This document shows, piece after piece, positions 39,271-47,605 of a stretch of DNA of 64,000 nt. The position numbers and the translations under genes are program-made. How positions within the stretch are numbered: the stretch's first letter is position 1; every line of letters starts with the position of its first letter. The stretch comes from Pseudomonas sp. PSE14 (GTDB lineage: Bacteria; Pseudomonadota; Gammaproteobacteria; Pseudomonadales; Pseudomonadaceae): the NCBI RefSeq assembly GCF_029203285.1, contig NZ_CP115669.1:3658001-3722000 (forward strand), read 5' to 3'. The notes below the pieces were generated by a model. It saw only the letters and a program-made list of their open reading frames with translations. It had not been told where the DNA came from and searched no databases.

Positions 39271-39735
39271 ATGAGTGCATTCGTAGCCAGCGGCGACGTG
39301 GCCGCCGGCGTGACCATCAACAGCGACGAATTCTGGCCGGGCATCGACGTCGACGACCTGCGCGACGACATGCGCATCGGCGCCGACGTCAGCCCGGCCA
39401 AGCTGGAGACAGCAGTGGTTGCCGCCCTGCTGAACGTCAACCGCCAGCTCGGCGAATGGCAGTCCCTGCAGGAAGACCAGGGCTACACCACCCTCAGCCA
39501 GGTACCAGCCAAGCAGGTGGCGGGAAAATCCGCCCTGGTCCAGCACTACCAGCGCGCAGTGTGCTGCGCCACGGCCGCCGAGCTGCTCGAGCGCTACCGC
39601 GGCTACGACACCACCAACATCGGCAGCCAGAACGCCGAAGAACGCACCCCGACCATCGACGAGTACCGCCGCGACCTGTCCTGGGCGCTCAGCGACCTGG
39701 TCGGCCGTCCGCGCTCCACCATCGAGCTGATCTGA
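39271..39735 (+). CDS. L: Head completion protein (P2 gpL)
   Basis: This 154-residue connector protein stabilises filled heads and prepares them for tail joining. The features FWPGIDVDDLRDDMRI, HYQRAVCCATAAELLERYRGYD and TIDEYRRDLSWAL are typical of gpL. A GGACC stretch precedes the ATG; the preceding 103 bp after M holds no obvious gene. Its stop shares the base A with the start of the tail X gene (TGATG), showing coupling. Confidence 0.92.
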   Translation: MSAFVASGDVAAGVTINSDEFWPGIDVDDLRDDMRIGADVSPAKLETAVVAALLNVNRQLGEWQSLQEDQGYTTLSQVPAKQVAGKSALVQHYQRAVCCATAAELLERYRGYDTTNIGSQNAEERTPTIDEYRRDLSWALSDLVGRPRSTIELI

Positions 39736-39947
39736 TGGCCGCTCTCCTCCGCACTCAGCAGTACGACACCGTCGAGGCCCTGTGCTGGAGGTACTACGGC
39801 CGGACCGGAAGTGTCACCGAGGCCGTGCTCGAGGCGAACCCAGGACTGGCCGACCACGGCCCGATTCTGCCGCAAGGCATCGAGGTAACCATGCCCGATG
39901 CCCAGAACACCGCACCCACACAACAGGTAGTGAACCTGTGGGATTGA
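39735..39947 (+). CDS. X: Tail protein X (P2 gpX, LysM-like)
   Basis: This 70-residue, LysM-like small tail protein matches P2 gpX in length. The signature YDTVEALCWRYYGRTGSVTEAVLEANPGLA is followed by LPQGIEVTMPD. The GpX family contributes to the tail or baseplate centre. It starts on the last base of L, a TGATG overlap that makes translation dependent on L. Confidence 0.93.
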   Translation: MAALLRTQQYDTVEALCWRYYGRTGSVTEAVLEANPGLADHGPILPQGIEVTMPDAQNTAPTQQVVNLWD

Positions 39948-39968
39948 CCAACAAGGGAAGTAGTAGCC

Positions 39969-40331
39969 ATGGCTGATCCAACCACCACCGCGGCCGGCGG
40001 TCTTCTGATGGGGCTCGGGCTGGGCGCGACCCTCCCGGTAGACGGCGGCGTGCTGTTCGGCGCGCTGCTGGGCGCCTGGCTGGCCACCAGCACCAAGCAC
40101 GACCTGAAGGCCTGGGCGCGCCTGCTGGCACTGATCCCGCCGACTTGTGTGGGATACCTGTCGTCTGGGCCGGCACTAGCCCAGTTCCCCTGGCTCACCA
40201 CTCGCGAATTCGCCGCTATTCCCTGCGCCCTGCTGGTCATCCCGGTCAGCCTCAAGGCCGCCGCCTGGATCGACGGTGTCGATTTCGCCGAGCTCGTCCG
40301 CCGAATCCGGCAGGTACTGGGAGGTAGCTGA
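39969..40331 (+). CDS. Putative phage holin, 120 residues
   Basis: This hydrophobic protein has three likely membrane segments (about residues 10-42, 50-68, 82-98) and a short amphipathic C-terminus. It is located directly before a second small membrane protein and the endolysin gene, which is where P2-like phages encode holin gpY. It would form lesions in the inner membrane to release the endolysin. The sequence is not similar enough for me to name a family, so the assignment relies mainly on position and topology. Confidence 0.7.
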   Translation: MADPTTTAAGGLLMGLGLGATLPVDGGVLFGALLGAWLATSTKHDLKAWARLLALIPPTCVGYLSSGPALAQFPWLTTREFAAIPCALLVIPVSLKAAAWIDGVDFAELVRRIRQVLGGS

Positions 40332-40332
40332 C

Positions 40333-40605
40333 ATGCTTGCGCTCATCGTCCCCCTCATCACCGCCGTCGCCTACCTGATGGCCGCCCTTCGCCTGGCCTG
40401 CTTCAAGCGCGATGGCGCCCGCTATCGCCGGGGGATGTCCCTGCTGGCGAGCCTGCTGGGCGCATCCATGGCCATCAGCGGCCTGGAAATCCTGCTCTAT
40501 CGCCCACCGGTCAGCATCTGGCACGGCGTCACTGCCTGCCTGTTGTGCCTGCTGATCTTCCGTTCCCGCGGCAACGTCGCCGCTCTGCTGAGGCCTTCCA
40601 CATGA
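40333..40605 (+). CDS. Second small holin-like membrane protein
   Basis: This 90-residue protein has three hydrophobic segments (residues 2-22, about 33-55, and 62-80) and a basic middle (CFKRDGARYRR). It matches the pattern of the phage holin/antiholin family found before endolysins in P2-like Pseudomonas phages. The ATG at 40333 follows GAGGTAGCTGAC. The gene overlaps the endolysin start by four bases (ATGA). Whether it is the holin or an antiholin partner of the preceding protein cannot be told. Confidence 0.7.
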   Translation: MLALIVPLITAVAYLMAALRLACFKRDGARYRRGMSLLASLLGASMAISGLEILLYRPPVSIWHGVTACLLCLLIFRSRGNVAALLRPST

Positions 40606-41441
40606 CCATCCTTCGCCACGGCGACCGCGGACAGGATGTCCGCACCCTGCAGAACCGGCTCAACGACCGCCTCAAGGCTGGCCTGGACGCCACCGGATTG
40701 TTCGACGACGCCACCGAGGCTGCCGTCCGCACCTTCCAGCGCGGCGCCGGCCTGGTCGACGACGGCATCGTCGGGACCAAGACACAAGCCGCCCTCACGG
40801 GTGTGGGTACCACCCTGCTGCTGGGTGCCGGCAACCTCGCTGCAGCCGCCCAACGCCTTGGCCTTCCGTTGGCCACCGTCTATGCCGTCAATGAGGTGGA
40901 ATCGGCCGGCGCCGGCTTCCTGGCCAACGGCAAGCCCAAGATCCTCTTCGAGCGGCACCAGATGTATCGCCAGCTCTGCACACCCCGGAGCCCCGACGAC
41001 GATGCGGCGGAGCTGAAGCGCCACGCCGATGAGCTGGTCGCCCTGTCCCCGTCCCTGATCAACCCCACACCGGGTGGCTATGCCGGCGGTACTGCCGAGC
41101 ATCAGCGGCTGGCACAGGCCCGCATGATCGACGACACCGCCGCCCTGGAGTCCACCAGCTGGGGCGCCTTCCAGATCATGGGCTACCACGCCACGCGCCT
41201 GGGCTATGAGAGCGTGCAGGACTTCGCCGCCGCCATGGCCAGCGGCGAGCCAGCCCAGTTCGACGCCTTCGTCCGCTTCATCGAGGCCGACCCGGCCCTG
41301 CTCAAGGCCCTGAAGGCCCGCAAGTGGGCCGATTTCGCCAAGAGCTACAACGGCCCGGCCTACGCCCGGAACCTCTACGACGTGAAGCTCGAACGGGCCT
41401 ACGCCCGCCACACCGAAGCCATGGGAGAGAAAGCGGCATGA
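40602..41441 (+). CDS. Endolysin: peptidoglycan-binding domain plus N-acetylmuramidase
   Basis: This 279-residue lysis enzyme has an N-terminal peptidoglycan-binding domain (about 1-65, GDRGQDVRTLQNRLN and DDGIVGTKTQAAL). A muramidase domain follows with the catalytic Glu likely in NEVESAGAGFL, then ILFERHQMYR and SWGAFQIMGYHA. No signal peptide is seen, so export depends on the holin. The ATG at 40602 overlaps the holin-like gene. The next small gene overlaps its stop by four bases. Confidence 0.9.
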   Translation: MTILRHGDRGQDVRTLQNRLNDRLKAGLDATGLFDDATEAAVRTFQRGAGLVDDGIVGTKTQAALTGVGTTLLLGAGNLAAAAQRLGLPLATVYAVNEVESAGAGFLANGKPKILFERHQMYRQLCTPRSPDDDAAELKRHADELVALSPSLINPTPGGYAGGTAEHQRLAQARMIDDTAALESTSWGAFQIMGYHATRLGYESVQDFAAAMASGEPAQFDAFVRFIEADPALLKALKARKWADFAKSYNGPAYARNLYDVKLERAYARHTEAMGEKAA

Positions 41442-41680
41442 GCCAGGCCACCGAAACCGAAGGCAGATTCCCCTACAAGGAACTCTTCGAGCGCATGGTT
41501 GCGCTTCGCGCCACCCCTTCCACTGTCATCGTGCTCCCAGAAGGAACGCCCACCCACGAGGCGGAGAAAGTTGCCAACGCGCTGAAGATGCTTTTGCCCG
41601 TGCCCCCGCTGGTAGTTGTTGGGGACGTGCGCTGCCTGGACGTCGGGCAGATGAACGACGCCGGCTGGTACCGGGCGTGA
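41438..41680 (+). CDS. Small protein of unknown function within the lysis cassette
   Basis: This 80-residue soluble protein (start MSQATETEGRFPYKELFERM, then a VIVLPEGTPTHEAEKV stretch) has no membrane segment. Its ATG overlaps the endolysin stop and its stop overlaps the GTG start of the spanin gene, so it is locked into the coupled lysis operon. I do not recognise it. A role in lysis timing is conceivable from position alone. Confidence 0.7.
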   Translation: MSQATETEGRFPYKELFERMVALRATPSTVIVLPEGTPTHEAEKVANALKMLLPVPPLVVVGDVRCLDVGQMNDAGWYRA

Positions 41681-42120
41681 GCACGCTGCGCCAGGCGCTT
41701 TACAGTATTGCGCTGCTGGGCGCCTTGGGCCTGCTGCTATGGGGCTACCACCAGCGCGATCAGGCCGCTGCCGCCACCCTGGCCCTGACCGACCAGCAAC
41801 GGCAGGATGCCGAAGCCCGCACCGAACGGCAGGCGAAAAGTATCACCGCGCTGAGCGACAGCCTGAAGGCCGAACGCGAGGCGCAGGCCACCCTACGCAC
41901 CACGCAAAACCAGCTCCGCCAGGGGCTGGCCGACCGACAACGTCAGATCGAGGACTTGAAGCGTGAGAACCAGGAACTACGCGAATGGGCTGATCAGTTG
42001 CTGCCTGATGCTGCTCGCCGCCTGCGGCAGCGCCCCGCCCTCACCGGAGCAGACGCCTATCGCGACTGGCTGTCCGGTCGTGGTGCCCTGCCAACTGCCG
42101 GCGACCGCTCCCAGCCGTAA
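41677..42120 (+). CDS. lysB: i-spanin (Rz/LysB-like)
   Basis: This 147-residue type II membrane protein has one N-terminal segment (about residues 7-23) and a long periplasmic coiled coil (about 30-110, rich in Gln, Arg and Glu). Inner-membrane spanin subunits have this layout and pair with the outer-membrane lipoprotein encoded in an overlapping frame. The start is GTG, overlapping the preceding stop. It disrupts the outer membrane as the last step of lysis. Confidence 0.85.
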   Translation: MSTLRQALYSIALLGALGLLLWGYHQRDQAAAATLALTDQQRQDAEARTERQAKSITALSDSLKAEREAQATLRTTQNQLRQGLADRQRQIEDLKRENQELREWADQLLPDAARRLRQRPALTGADAYRDWLSGRGALPTAGDRSQP

Positions 42121-42238
42121 CGGCGAACTGCTCGACGACGCCGACCGCGCCGAGGCCGCCTGGGCGGACTGCGCCGCCCAGGTCGACACGATCTACCGCT
42201 ACCAGCAGGATCATCCCCAGCATGTACAAGCCCGATAG
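41963..42238 (+). CDS. lysC: o-spanin lipoprotein nested in the Rz-like gene
   Basis: This 91-residue protein, read in the +1 frame relative to the i-spanin and mostly inside it, has a lipoprotein signal ending in the lipobox LAAC near residue 21. The short mature part is rich in Pro and Cys. This is the Rz1/LysC pattern: an outer-membrane lipoprotein that binds the i-spanin coiled coil. A GTG at 41963 is the likely start. The end overlaps the tail completion gene by 17 bases. Confidence 0.82.
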   Translation: MRTRNYANGLISCCLMLLAACGSAPPSPEQTPIATGCPVVVPCQLPATAPSRNGELLDDADRAEAAWADCAAQVDTIYRYQQDHPQHVQAR

Positions 42239-42755
42239 CCTCCGCGCCACCTTGTTGGCCTCGGTACCGCAGCTCAAGCACGACCATGAGCGACTGCTGA
42301 TGTTCATCGACCAGGGTAGCGTCCGCTGCACCGCTGCCGCGTCCCTGTCGTATGAGTACGCCTACAGCCTGCAGATCATCCTCACCGACTTCCCTGGCTC
42401 GCCAGACGCCGTGATGCTGCCCCTGCTCGGCTGGCTGCGCGAGCATCAGAGTGAGCTGCTGGCCAACCTCGACAAGGTGGACAAAGGCATTGAGTTCGAG
42501 GTCGACATCCTCGACAAATCCAAGGTCGACATGGCCATCACCCTGCAGCTCACTGAGCGGGTGGTCGTCAAGCGCCTTGAGGACGGCACCTACAGCGTCA
42601 CTCACGCCCCTGAGCCGCAGTACGAGGCCTACGAGAACTACGGCCCCATGCAGTTCATCGCCAACGGCGAGCTGCTGACAGAGTGGACGCCACCGCCGGC
42701 GCCAGACGCCATGGCGCTTGTCACTCCGAACCCGCGCCGCCCGAGCGATGGCTGA
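42222..42755 (+). CDS. R: Tail completion protein (P2 gpR)
   Basis: This 177-residue protein of the P2 gpR family is needed to finish the tail so that it can join the head. The start MYKPDSLRATLLASVPQL and the core YAYSLQIILTDFPGSPD, LLGWLREHQSELL and AITLQLTERV match. It starts inside the o-spanin gene and its stop overlaps the following S gene by eight bases. Confidence 0.92.
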   Translation: MYKPDSLRATLLASVPQLKHDHERLLMFIDQGSVRCTAAASLSYEYAYSLQIILTDFPGSPDAVMLPLLGWLREHQSELLANLDKVDKGIEFEVDILDKSKVDMAITLQLTERVVVKRLEDGTYSVTHAPEPQYEAYENYGPMQFIANGELLTEWTPPPAPDAMALVTPNPRRPSDG

Positions 42756-43206
42756 TCCGCTCGACACCCTGGAAGACTGGGCCGGCCCCATTCTGCGAGC
42801 CCTGGAGCCGGCACAGCGCAAGAACCTGGCTGCCGACCTGGCGCGCCGCCTGCGCCGCAGCCAGCAGAAGCGCATCGCCGAACAGAAGAACCCAGACGGC
42901 AGCCCCTACACCCCTCGAAAGCCGCGCAACCTGCGGGGAAAGGTCGGGCGCATCAAGCGCCGCGCCGCGATGTTCACCAAGCTACGCACCGCCCGCTACC
43001 TCAAGGCCAAGGGCAACGCCGAAGCTATCGTCCTCAGCTTCGCCGGCCGCATCTCGCGCATCGCTCGCGTCCACCAGTTCGGTCTGAAGGACCGCGCCGA
43101 ACGAGGCGCACCGGACGTCCGCTACCCCGAGCGGAAGCTGTTCGGCTTCACCGACACCGACCTCGACCTGATCCGCGACGGCCTGCTCGAGCACGTCGAG
43201 CTGTAA
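42748..43206 (+). CDS. S: Tail completion protein / virion morphogenesis (P2 gpS)
   Basis: This 152-residue protein has a highly basic middle (RRLRRSQQKRIAEQKNPDG) and ARVHQFGLKDR, hallmarks of the gpS/virion morphogenesis family. It acts with R at the tail terminus. The ATG at 42748 overlaps R. Its last codons, CTG TAA, lie inside the late-promoter dyad that precedes V, so coding and regulatory sequence are shared here. Confidence 0.92.
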   Translation: MADPLDTLEDWAGPILRALEPAQRKNLAADLARRLRRSQQKRIAEQKNPDGSPYTPRKPRNLRGKVGRIKRRAAMFTKLRTARYLKAKGNAEAIVLSFAGRISRIARVHQFGLKDRAERGAPDVRYPERKLFGFTDTDLDLIRDGLLEHVEL

Positions 43207-43221
43207 GCGCCGCCGCTACAG
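43201..43221 (+). promoter_or_regulatory. Late-promoter dyad upstream of V
   Basis: CTGTA-N11-TACAGGG, the second copy of the dyad, overlaps the S stop codon. P2 has its promoter PV here. With a centre near -55, transcription would start close to 43266, almost at the V start codon. Confidence 0.7.
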
Positions 43222-43267
43222 GGTCGGGCGGCTGCGTCGCGCGCGCGTGGGCGCCATGCTCGGCGCC

Positions 43268-43840
43268 ATGACTGACTTCGCCGAACTCTCCCGCCTCATC
43301 GAAAACCTGGTCCGTGTCGGCACCATCGCCGAAATCGACCTGGTGAAAGCCCGCGTGCGCGTGCGGACCGGCGAACTGCTCACCGGCTGGCTGCCCTGGA
43401 CGGCGGCGCGTGCCGGCGCAGACCGAGACTGGGACCCGCCTACCGTCGATGAGCAGGTGCTACTGCTGAGCCCCTCTGGCCAATTGGCGAACGGTGTGGC
43501 CATCACCGGCCTGTTCAGCACCCAGCACCCCGCCAACGGCGACCGCGCAAGCCTACACCGCCGCACCTACTCCGACAGCGCCGTAATCGAGTACGACAGC
43601 AAGGCCCACCACCTGCGCGCCCATCTGCCGGCCGGCGGCACCACCGAGCTGATCAGCGACGGTGGCGTCCACATCGTCGGAGACGTCACCCTCGAAGGCG
43701 ACCTCATCCAGACCGGCAACCAACAGGTCACAGGGAACGTCCAGGTGAGCATCGACGTGGTCGCCGCGGGTATCAGCCTGGTGCACCACGTTCACGGTGG
43801 GGTGCAGGGCGGTGGTTCCAATACGGGGGTGCCGAAGTGA
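43268..43840 (+). CDS. V: Baseplate spike protein (P2 gpV)
   Basis: This 191-residue protein forms the trimeric membrane-piercing spike at the baseplate tip. It has an OB-fold N-terminus (GTIAEIDLVKARVRVRTG, LLTGWLPWTAARAGADRDW), a beta-helical middle (GDVTLEGDLIQTGNQQVTGNVQV) and the metal-binding apex HVHGGVQGGGSNTG with paired His. The ATG at 43268 matches the P2 start; two upstream in-frame ATGs at 43247 and 43256 lack conserved residues. No good ribosome-binding site is seen. Confidence 0.9.
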   Translation: MTDFAELSRLIENLVRVGTIAEIDLVKARVRVRTGELLTGWLPWTAARAGADRDWDPPTVDEQVLLLSPSGQLANGVAITGLFSTQHPANGDRASLHRRTYSDSAVIEYDSKAHHLRAHLPAGGTTELISDGGVHIVGDVTLEGDLIQTGNQQVTGNVQVSIDVVAAGISLVHHVHGGVQGGGSNTGVPK

Positions 43841-44181
43841 ACCGCACCACTGGAAGCACCATCGGCACCCTCGCCCACATCCGCCAATCCATTGCGGACA
43901 TCCTCACCACCCGCATCGGTACTCGCTGTATGCGCCGTGAGTACGGCAGCCAGTTGCCGGAGCTGGTCGACCAGCCCTTCAACGACGCCACCCGCCTGCG
44001 TGCCTACTCCGCCACCGTCATCGCCCTGATGCGCTGGGAGCCCCGCATCCGCATCAGCCGGGTGCAGTTCAACGGCATCTCCCTGCAGGGCTCCGTGGTG
44101 CTGGAGCTGGAGGCAACGCTGGTGGACAGCAACGAACAGCAGAACATCAGCATCCCGCTGAGCATGGGCGCCTCGGTATGA
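43837..44181 (+). CDS. W: Baseplate wedge protein (P2 gpW, gp25-like)
   Basis: This 114-residue protein of the T4 gp25-like lysozyme-fold family initiates sheath assembly at the baseplate. The signature IRQSIADILTTRIGTRCMRREYGSQ and the later EPRIRISRVQF are intact. It starts at GTG, overlapping the V stop by four bases, and its own stop overlaps J. Confidence 0.93.
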   Translation: MNRTTGSTIGTLAHIRQSIADILTTRIGTRCMRREYGSQLPELVDQPFNDATRLRAYSATVIALMRWEPRIRISRVQFNGISLQGSVVLELEATLVDSNEQQNISIPLSMGASV

Positions 44182-45092
44182 GCATCACCTTCTCCGCTAT
44201 CGATCTGAGCCAACTGCCCATCCCGGAGGTGGTCGAGCAGATCGACTTCGAAACCATCCTCGCCGAGCGCAAGGCCTACCTGGTCAGCTTGTACCCAGCG
44301 GACCAGCAGGAGGAAATCGCCGCGCGGCTGGAGCTGGAATCCGAGCCGCTCACCAAGCTGCTGCAGGAAAACGCCTACCGCGAATTGGTCTGGCGGCAAC
44401 GGGTCAACGAGGCTGCGCTGGCCAACTTGCTGGCCTACGCAGCCGGCAGCGACCTCGAGCAGCTCGCCGCGAACTACAACGTCAAGCGCCTGGTGGTCAC
44501 CCCAGGTGATCCCTCTGCTGTGCCACTGGTCGCGGAGGTCCTCGAGGACGACGACAGTCTGCGCGAGCGCGCCCAGATGGCGTGGGAGGGACTGAGTACC
44601 GCGGGCCCACGCAACAGCTACATCTTCCACGCCCGCGCAGCTGACGGCCGGGTCGCCGACGCTACGGCGACCAGCCCGTCACCTGCTGTGGCCGTGGTCA
44701 CCATCCAGGCGATGGCCGGGGATGGGACCGCGCCACCCGATCTTATTGCCGCCGTTCAGGCCTACCTCAGCGATGAAGATCGCCGCCCCGTGGCCGACCG
44801 GCTGACAGTCCAGGGTGCGCAAGTGCTGCCGTACAGCGTCACCGCCACGCTCTACCTGAACACCGCAGGCCCTGAGTCAGAGCCAATCATGGAGGCAGCC
44901 GAAGCCGCCCTGCTGGCCTTCGTTCATCAGCGCCGCCGACTCGGATTGGAAGTCTCCGAGTCGGCCATCCACGCCGCCCTGCACGTCGAAGGTGTGCGCA
45001 AAGTCGTGCTGACCGGATGGGTCGATGTCACTGCCACCGAGGCCCAGGCCCCCTACTGCACCGGCGTGACCCTTTCTCTGGGGAGCGAGTGA
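44178..45092 (+). CDS. J: Baseplate assembly protein (P2 gpJ)
   Basis: This 304-residue protein is a baseplate wedge component. The N-terminus (ITFSAIDLSQLPIPEVVEQ), the conserved middle RERAQMAWEGLSTAGPRNSY and the C-terminal VTGWVD-type region match gpJ of P2 and T4 gp6-like proteins. It overlaps W (ATGA) and shares one base with the I start (TGATG). Confidence 0.93.
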   Translation: MSITFSAIDLSQLPIPEVVEQIDFETILAERKAYLVSLYPADQQEEIAARLELESEPLTKLLQENAYRELVWRQRVNEAALANLLAYAAGSDLEQLAANYNVKRLVVTPGDPSAVPLVAEVLEDDDSLRERAQMAWEGLSTAGPRNSYIFHARAADGRVADATATSPSPAVAVVTIQAMAGDGTAPPDLIAAVQAYLSDEDRRPVADRLTVQGAQVLPYSVTATLYLNTAGPESEPIMEAAEAALLAFVHQRRRLGLEVSESAIHAALHVEGVRKVVLTGWVDVTATEAQAPYCTGVTLSLGSE

Positions 45093-45715
45093 TGCCAGCC
45101 ACGCCGCTGCTCCCGGGAAATGCAACGCTGCTGGAACGGCTCGCCGCGCAGGCGTTGGCCGATATCCAGCGCGTGCCGATTCCGCTCCGACAACTGGTCG
45201 ACCCCGATACCTGCCCAGCCACGCTACTGCCGTACCTGGCCTGGGCCTTCTCCGTCGACCGCTGGGATAGTGCCTGGCCGGAAGCCGCGAAGCGCGCCGC
45301 CATCCGCGCTGCCTACTTCATCCACTCGCGCAAGGGGACCATTGGCGCCCTACGCCGGGTGGTCGAGCCGCTGGGCTACCTGATCGAGGTCCGCGAGTGG
45401 TGGCAAATGGCGCCGGCCGGCGTGCCTGGAACCTTCGCCCTGGTGGTCGGCGTGCTCGATTCCGGCATCACCGATGAGATGTATACCGAACTCAGCTGGC
45501 TGATCGACGACGCCAAGCCGTTGACCCGCCACCTGGTAGGGCTCGACATCAGCCTCGAAGTACAAGGCCACGTCCCTGTATCCGCAGCGCACTACGACGG
45601 CGACACCCTCACCGTCTACCCGTACATCCCCGAAACAATCGAGGTCATCGGCAGCGTGAGCATGCCAGGCCGCGAACACACCATTGACACTGTGAGCGTC
45701 TACCCATGGCAGTGA
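45092..45715 (+). CDS. I: Tail protein I (P2 gpI)
   Basis: This 207-residue protein of the P2 gpI family joins the baseplate to the tail fibres. Recognisable parts are LLPYLAWAFSVDRWDSAWPE, AAIRAAYFIHSRKGTIGALRR and DDAKPLTRHLVGL. The end TIDTVSVYPWQ overlaps the fibre gene by ten bases. Confidence 0.92.
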   Translation: MPATPLLPGNATLLERLAAQALADIQRVPIPLRQLVDPDTCPATLLPYLAWAFSVDRWDSAWPEAAKRAAIRAAYFIHSRKGTIGALRRVVEPLGYLIEVREWWQMAPAGVPGTFALVVGVLDSGITDEMYTELSWLIDDAKPLTRHLVGLDISLEVQGHVPVSAAHYDGDTLTVYPYIPETIEVIGSVSMPGREHTIDTVSVYPWQ

Positions 45716-47595
45716 CCTACTACGCGATTCTCACCGCCGTCGGCGCGGCAAAGCTGGCCAATGCCGCCGCCCTCGGCACCTCCCTGCAGATTAGCCAGAT
45801 GGCTGTTGGCGACGGGGGCGGCAACGTGCCGGTGCCCGATGCGAACCGAACCACCTTGGTCAATGAAGTGCGCCGGGCACCGCTGAACCAACTGAGCATC
45901 GATCCGGGAAACGCTTCGCAAATCATCGCCGAGCAGGTCATTCCCGAATCGGTGGGCGGCTGGTGGATTCGAGAAATGGGTCTACTGGACAATACCGGCG
46001 CGCTGATTGCCATCGCGAACTGCGCGCCGTCCTACAAGCCCCAGCTCGCCGAGGGCAGCGGCCGCACCCAGACCGTCCGCATGGTACTGATCGTCAACAA
46101 CACCGGGTCCGTCGAGCTGAAGATCGACCCCAGTGTCGTGCTGGCCACTCGCGAATATGTCGACACCGCCATTGTCACCGCGATCAATCGCCAGGACGCG
46201 AAGGCGTCGGTGCGCGTGGGCACCACCGCGAACATCGCCTTGAACGGCCTGCTGACTGTCGATGGGGTGGTGCTGGCGGCGGGTAACCGGGTGTTGGTGA
46301 AGAACCAGAACACCGGCAGTCAGAACGGCATTTATGTGGTGTCGGCCGGAGCCTGGACACGCAGCGCGGACGCCGACGAGAACGCCGAGGTAACCCCGAA
46401 CCTCACCGTCGCGGTCGAAAGCGGCACCACGCAAGCAGACACCGTCTGGCAGCTGATCACCGACGCGCCTATCGTTGTGGGCACCACTGCTCTGGTCTTC
46501 CAGGACATCACCAACGGCCTGGCGCGTCTGGCATCGCCAGCATTCACCGGCAACCCAACCGCGCCGACTCCCGCCCCTGGTGACAACGACACGTCCATCG
46601 CGACGACGGAGTTCGTGCAGCAGGCCATCGCCCCGAAGGCGCCACTGGCCAGCCCGGCCTTTACCGGGAACCCAACCGCGCCGACCCCGGTAGATGGGGA
46701 TAACGACACGTCTATCGCGACGACGGCGTTCGTGCAGCAAGCCATAGCCCCGAAGGCACCGCTGGCCAGCCCCGTCTTTACCGGAAACCCTACTGCGCCA
46801 ACGCCGGCAGGTGGGGACAACGATACATCCATCGCGACGACAGCGTTCGTACAGGGTGAGATCGCGGCCAAAGCCCCATTGGCCAGCCCGGTATTCACTG
46901 GTAACCCCACCGCGCCCACGCCAGCCCAGTTCGATAACGACACGTCGTTGGTCACGAGCGCCTTTGTGCAGCGAGCGCTGGGCAACATCCAAGGTGTGAA
47001 GACGATCAATGCCAGCCAGGCGCTATCGATGGCCGATGCCGGCATGCTGATCAACGTCAACACCGGCGGCGGCGACGTTACCCTGACCATGCCGGAGAAC
47101 GCCCCGCCTGGCGTGGTGTTCCGTATCACCAAGCTGTCCAGCAACGCAAACCGCGTCATTATCACCAGCGCGCAGAACTTCATCGGTCAGGGGTCGTACA
47201 ACTCAGGCACCCCGTCCGGCACCATCGTTCTGCGCAATTTTGACTCGGTGGAGCTGACCTCGTTTGGTCCGGGCTCGTCGTGGATTGCCGGTGGTGGCGT
47301 TGGCACCGGATTCCTCGCGGCGAACGGCTACAAGCGCGACGCATCCGGAATGATGATCCAGTGGGGTGTAGGCAACGGCTCCACCAGCGGTCCGGCCACG
47401 ATCACATTTCCTATCGCTTTCCCCAACTATTGCGCGGCGGTTGTCCCATGCCCAGGGAACCCCTCCGCTTATGTAGCGACCCTGGCTCAAAGCGCTTCGC
47501 TGAGCTTGACCGACTTTCAAGTTAACTGCTGGTCCATCGGCAGCACTCCCGCCAGGTCGACCGCTGGTTTCTCCTACATCGCGATTGGTTACTGA
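45706..47595 (+). CDS. H: Tail fibre protein (P2 gpH-like)
   Basis: This 629-residue receptor-binding fibre has an N-terminal baseplate-attachment domain (about 1-160) beginning MAVTYYAILTAVGAAKLANA. A linker of about 100 residues precedes four tandem 39-residue repeats (residues 275-430) with the core FTGNPTAPTP and DNDTS. A beta-rich shaft and a short C-terminal knob (FLAANGYKRDASGMMIQWG to the end) follow. The repeat array may vary by recombination. The gene is followed by a fibre assembly gene. No reverse transcriptase or template repeat is present, so it is not a diversity-generating target. Confidence 0.9.
   Translation: MAVTYYAILTAVGAAKLANAAALGTSLQISQMAVGDGGGNVPVPDANRTTLVNEVRRAPLNQLSIDPGNASQIIAEQVIPESVGGWWIREMGLLDNTGALIAIANCAPSYKPQLAEGSGRTQTVRMVLIVNNTGSVELKIDPSVVLATREYVDTAIVTAINRQDAKASVRVGTTANIALNGLLTVDGVVLAAGNRVLVKNQNTGSQNGIYVVSAGAWTRSADADENAEVTPNLTVAVESGTTQADTVWQLITDAPIVVGTTALVFQDITNGLARLASPAFTGNPTAPTPAPGDNDTSIATTEFVQQAIAPKAPLASPAFTGNPTAPTPVDGDNDTSIATTAFVQQAIAPKAPLASPVFTGNPTAPTPAGGDNDTSIATTAFVQGEIAAKAPLASPVFTGNPTAPTPAQFDNDTSLVTSAFVQRALGNIQGVKTINASQALSMADAGMLINVNTGGGDVTLTMPENAPPGVVFRITKLSSNANRVIITSAQNFIGQGSYNSGTPSGTIVLRNFDSVELTSFGPGSSWIAGGGVGTGFLAANGYKRDASGMMIQWGVGNGSTSGPATITFPIAFPNYCAAVVPCPGNPSAYVATLAQSASLSLTDFQVNCWSIGSTPARSTAGFSYIAIGY
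46528..46995 (+). repeat. Four 117-bp in-frame repeats in the fibre gene
   Basis: Copies begin at 46528, 46645, 46762 and 46879, each encoding 39 residues with LASP(A/V)FTGNPTAPTP followed by DNDTS. The first three end in FVQ-x-x-IA-x-KAP; the fourth diverges at its end. Synonymous differences exceed amino-acid differences, so the repeats are old but conserved. Confidence 0.9.
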
Positions 47596-47605
47596 GGTCC
47601 AACAC

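Noticed and set aside
46528-46995. Possible CRISPR array
   Set aside because: The repeats are adjacent 117-bp coding units with no unique spacers, in frame within the fibre gene.
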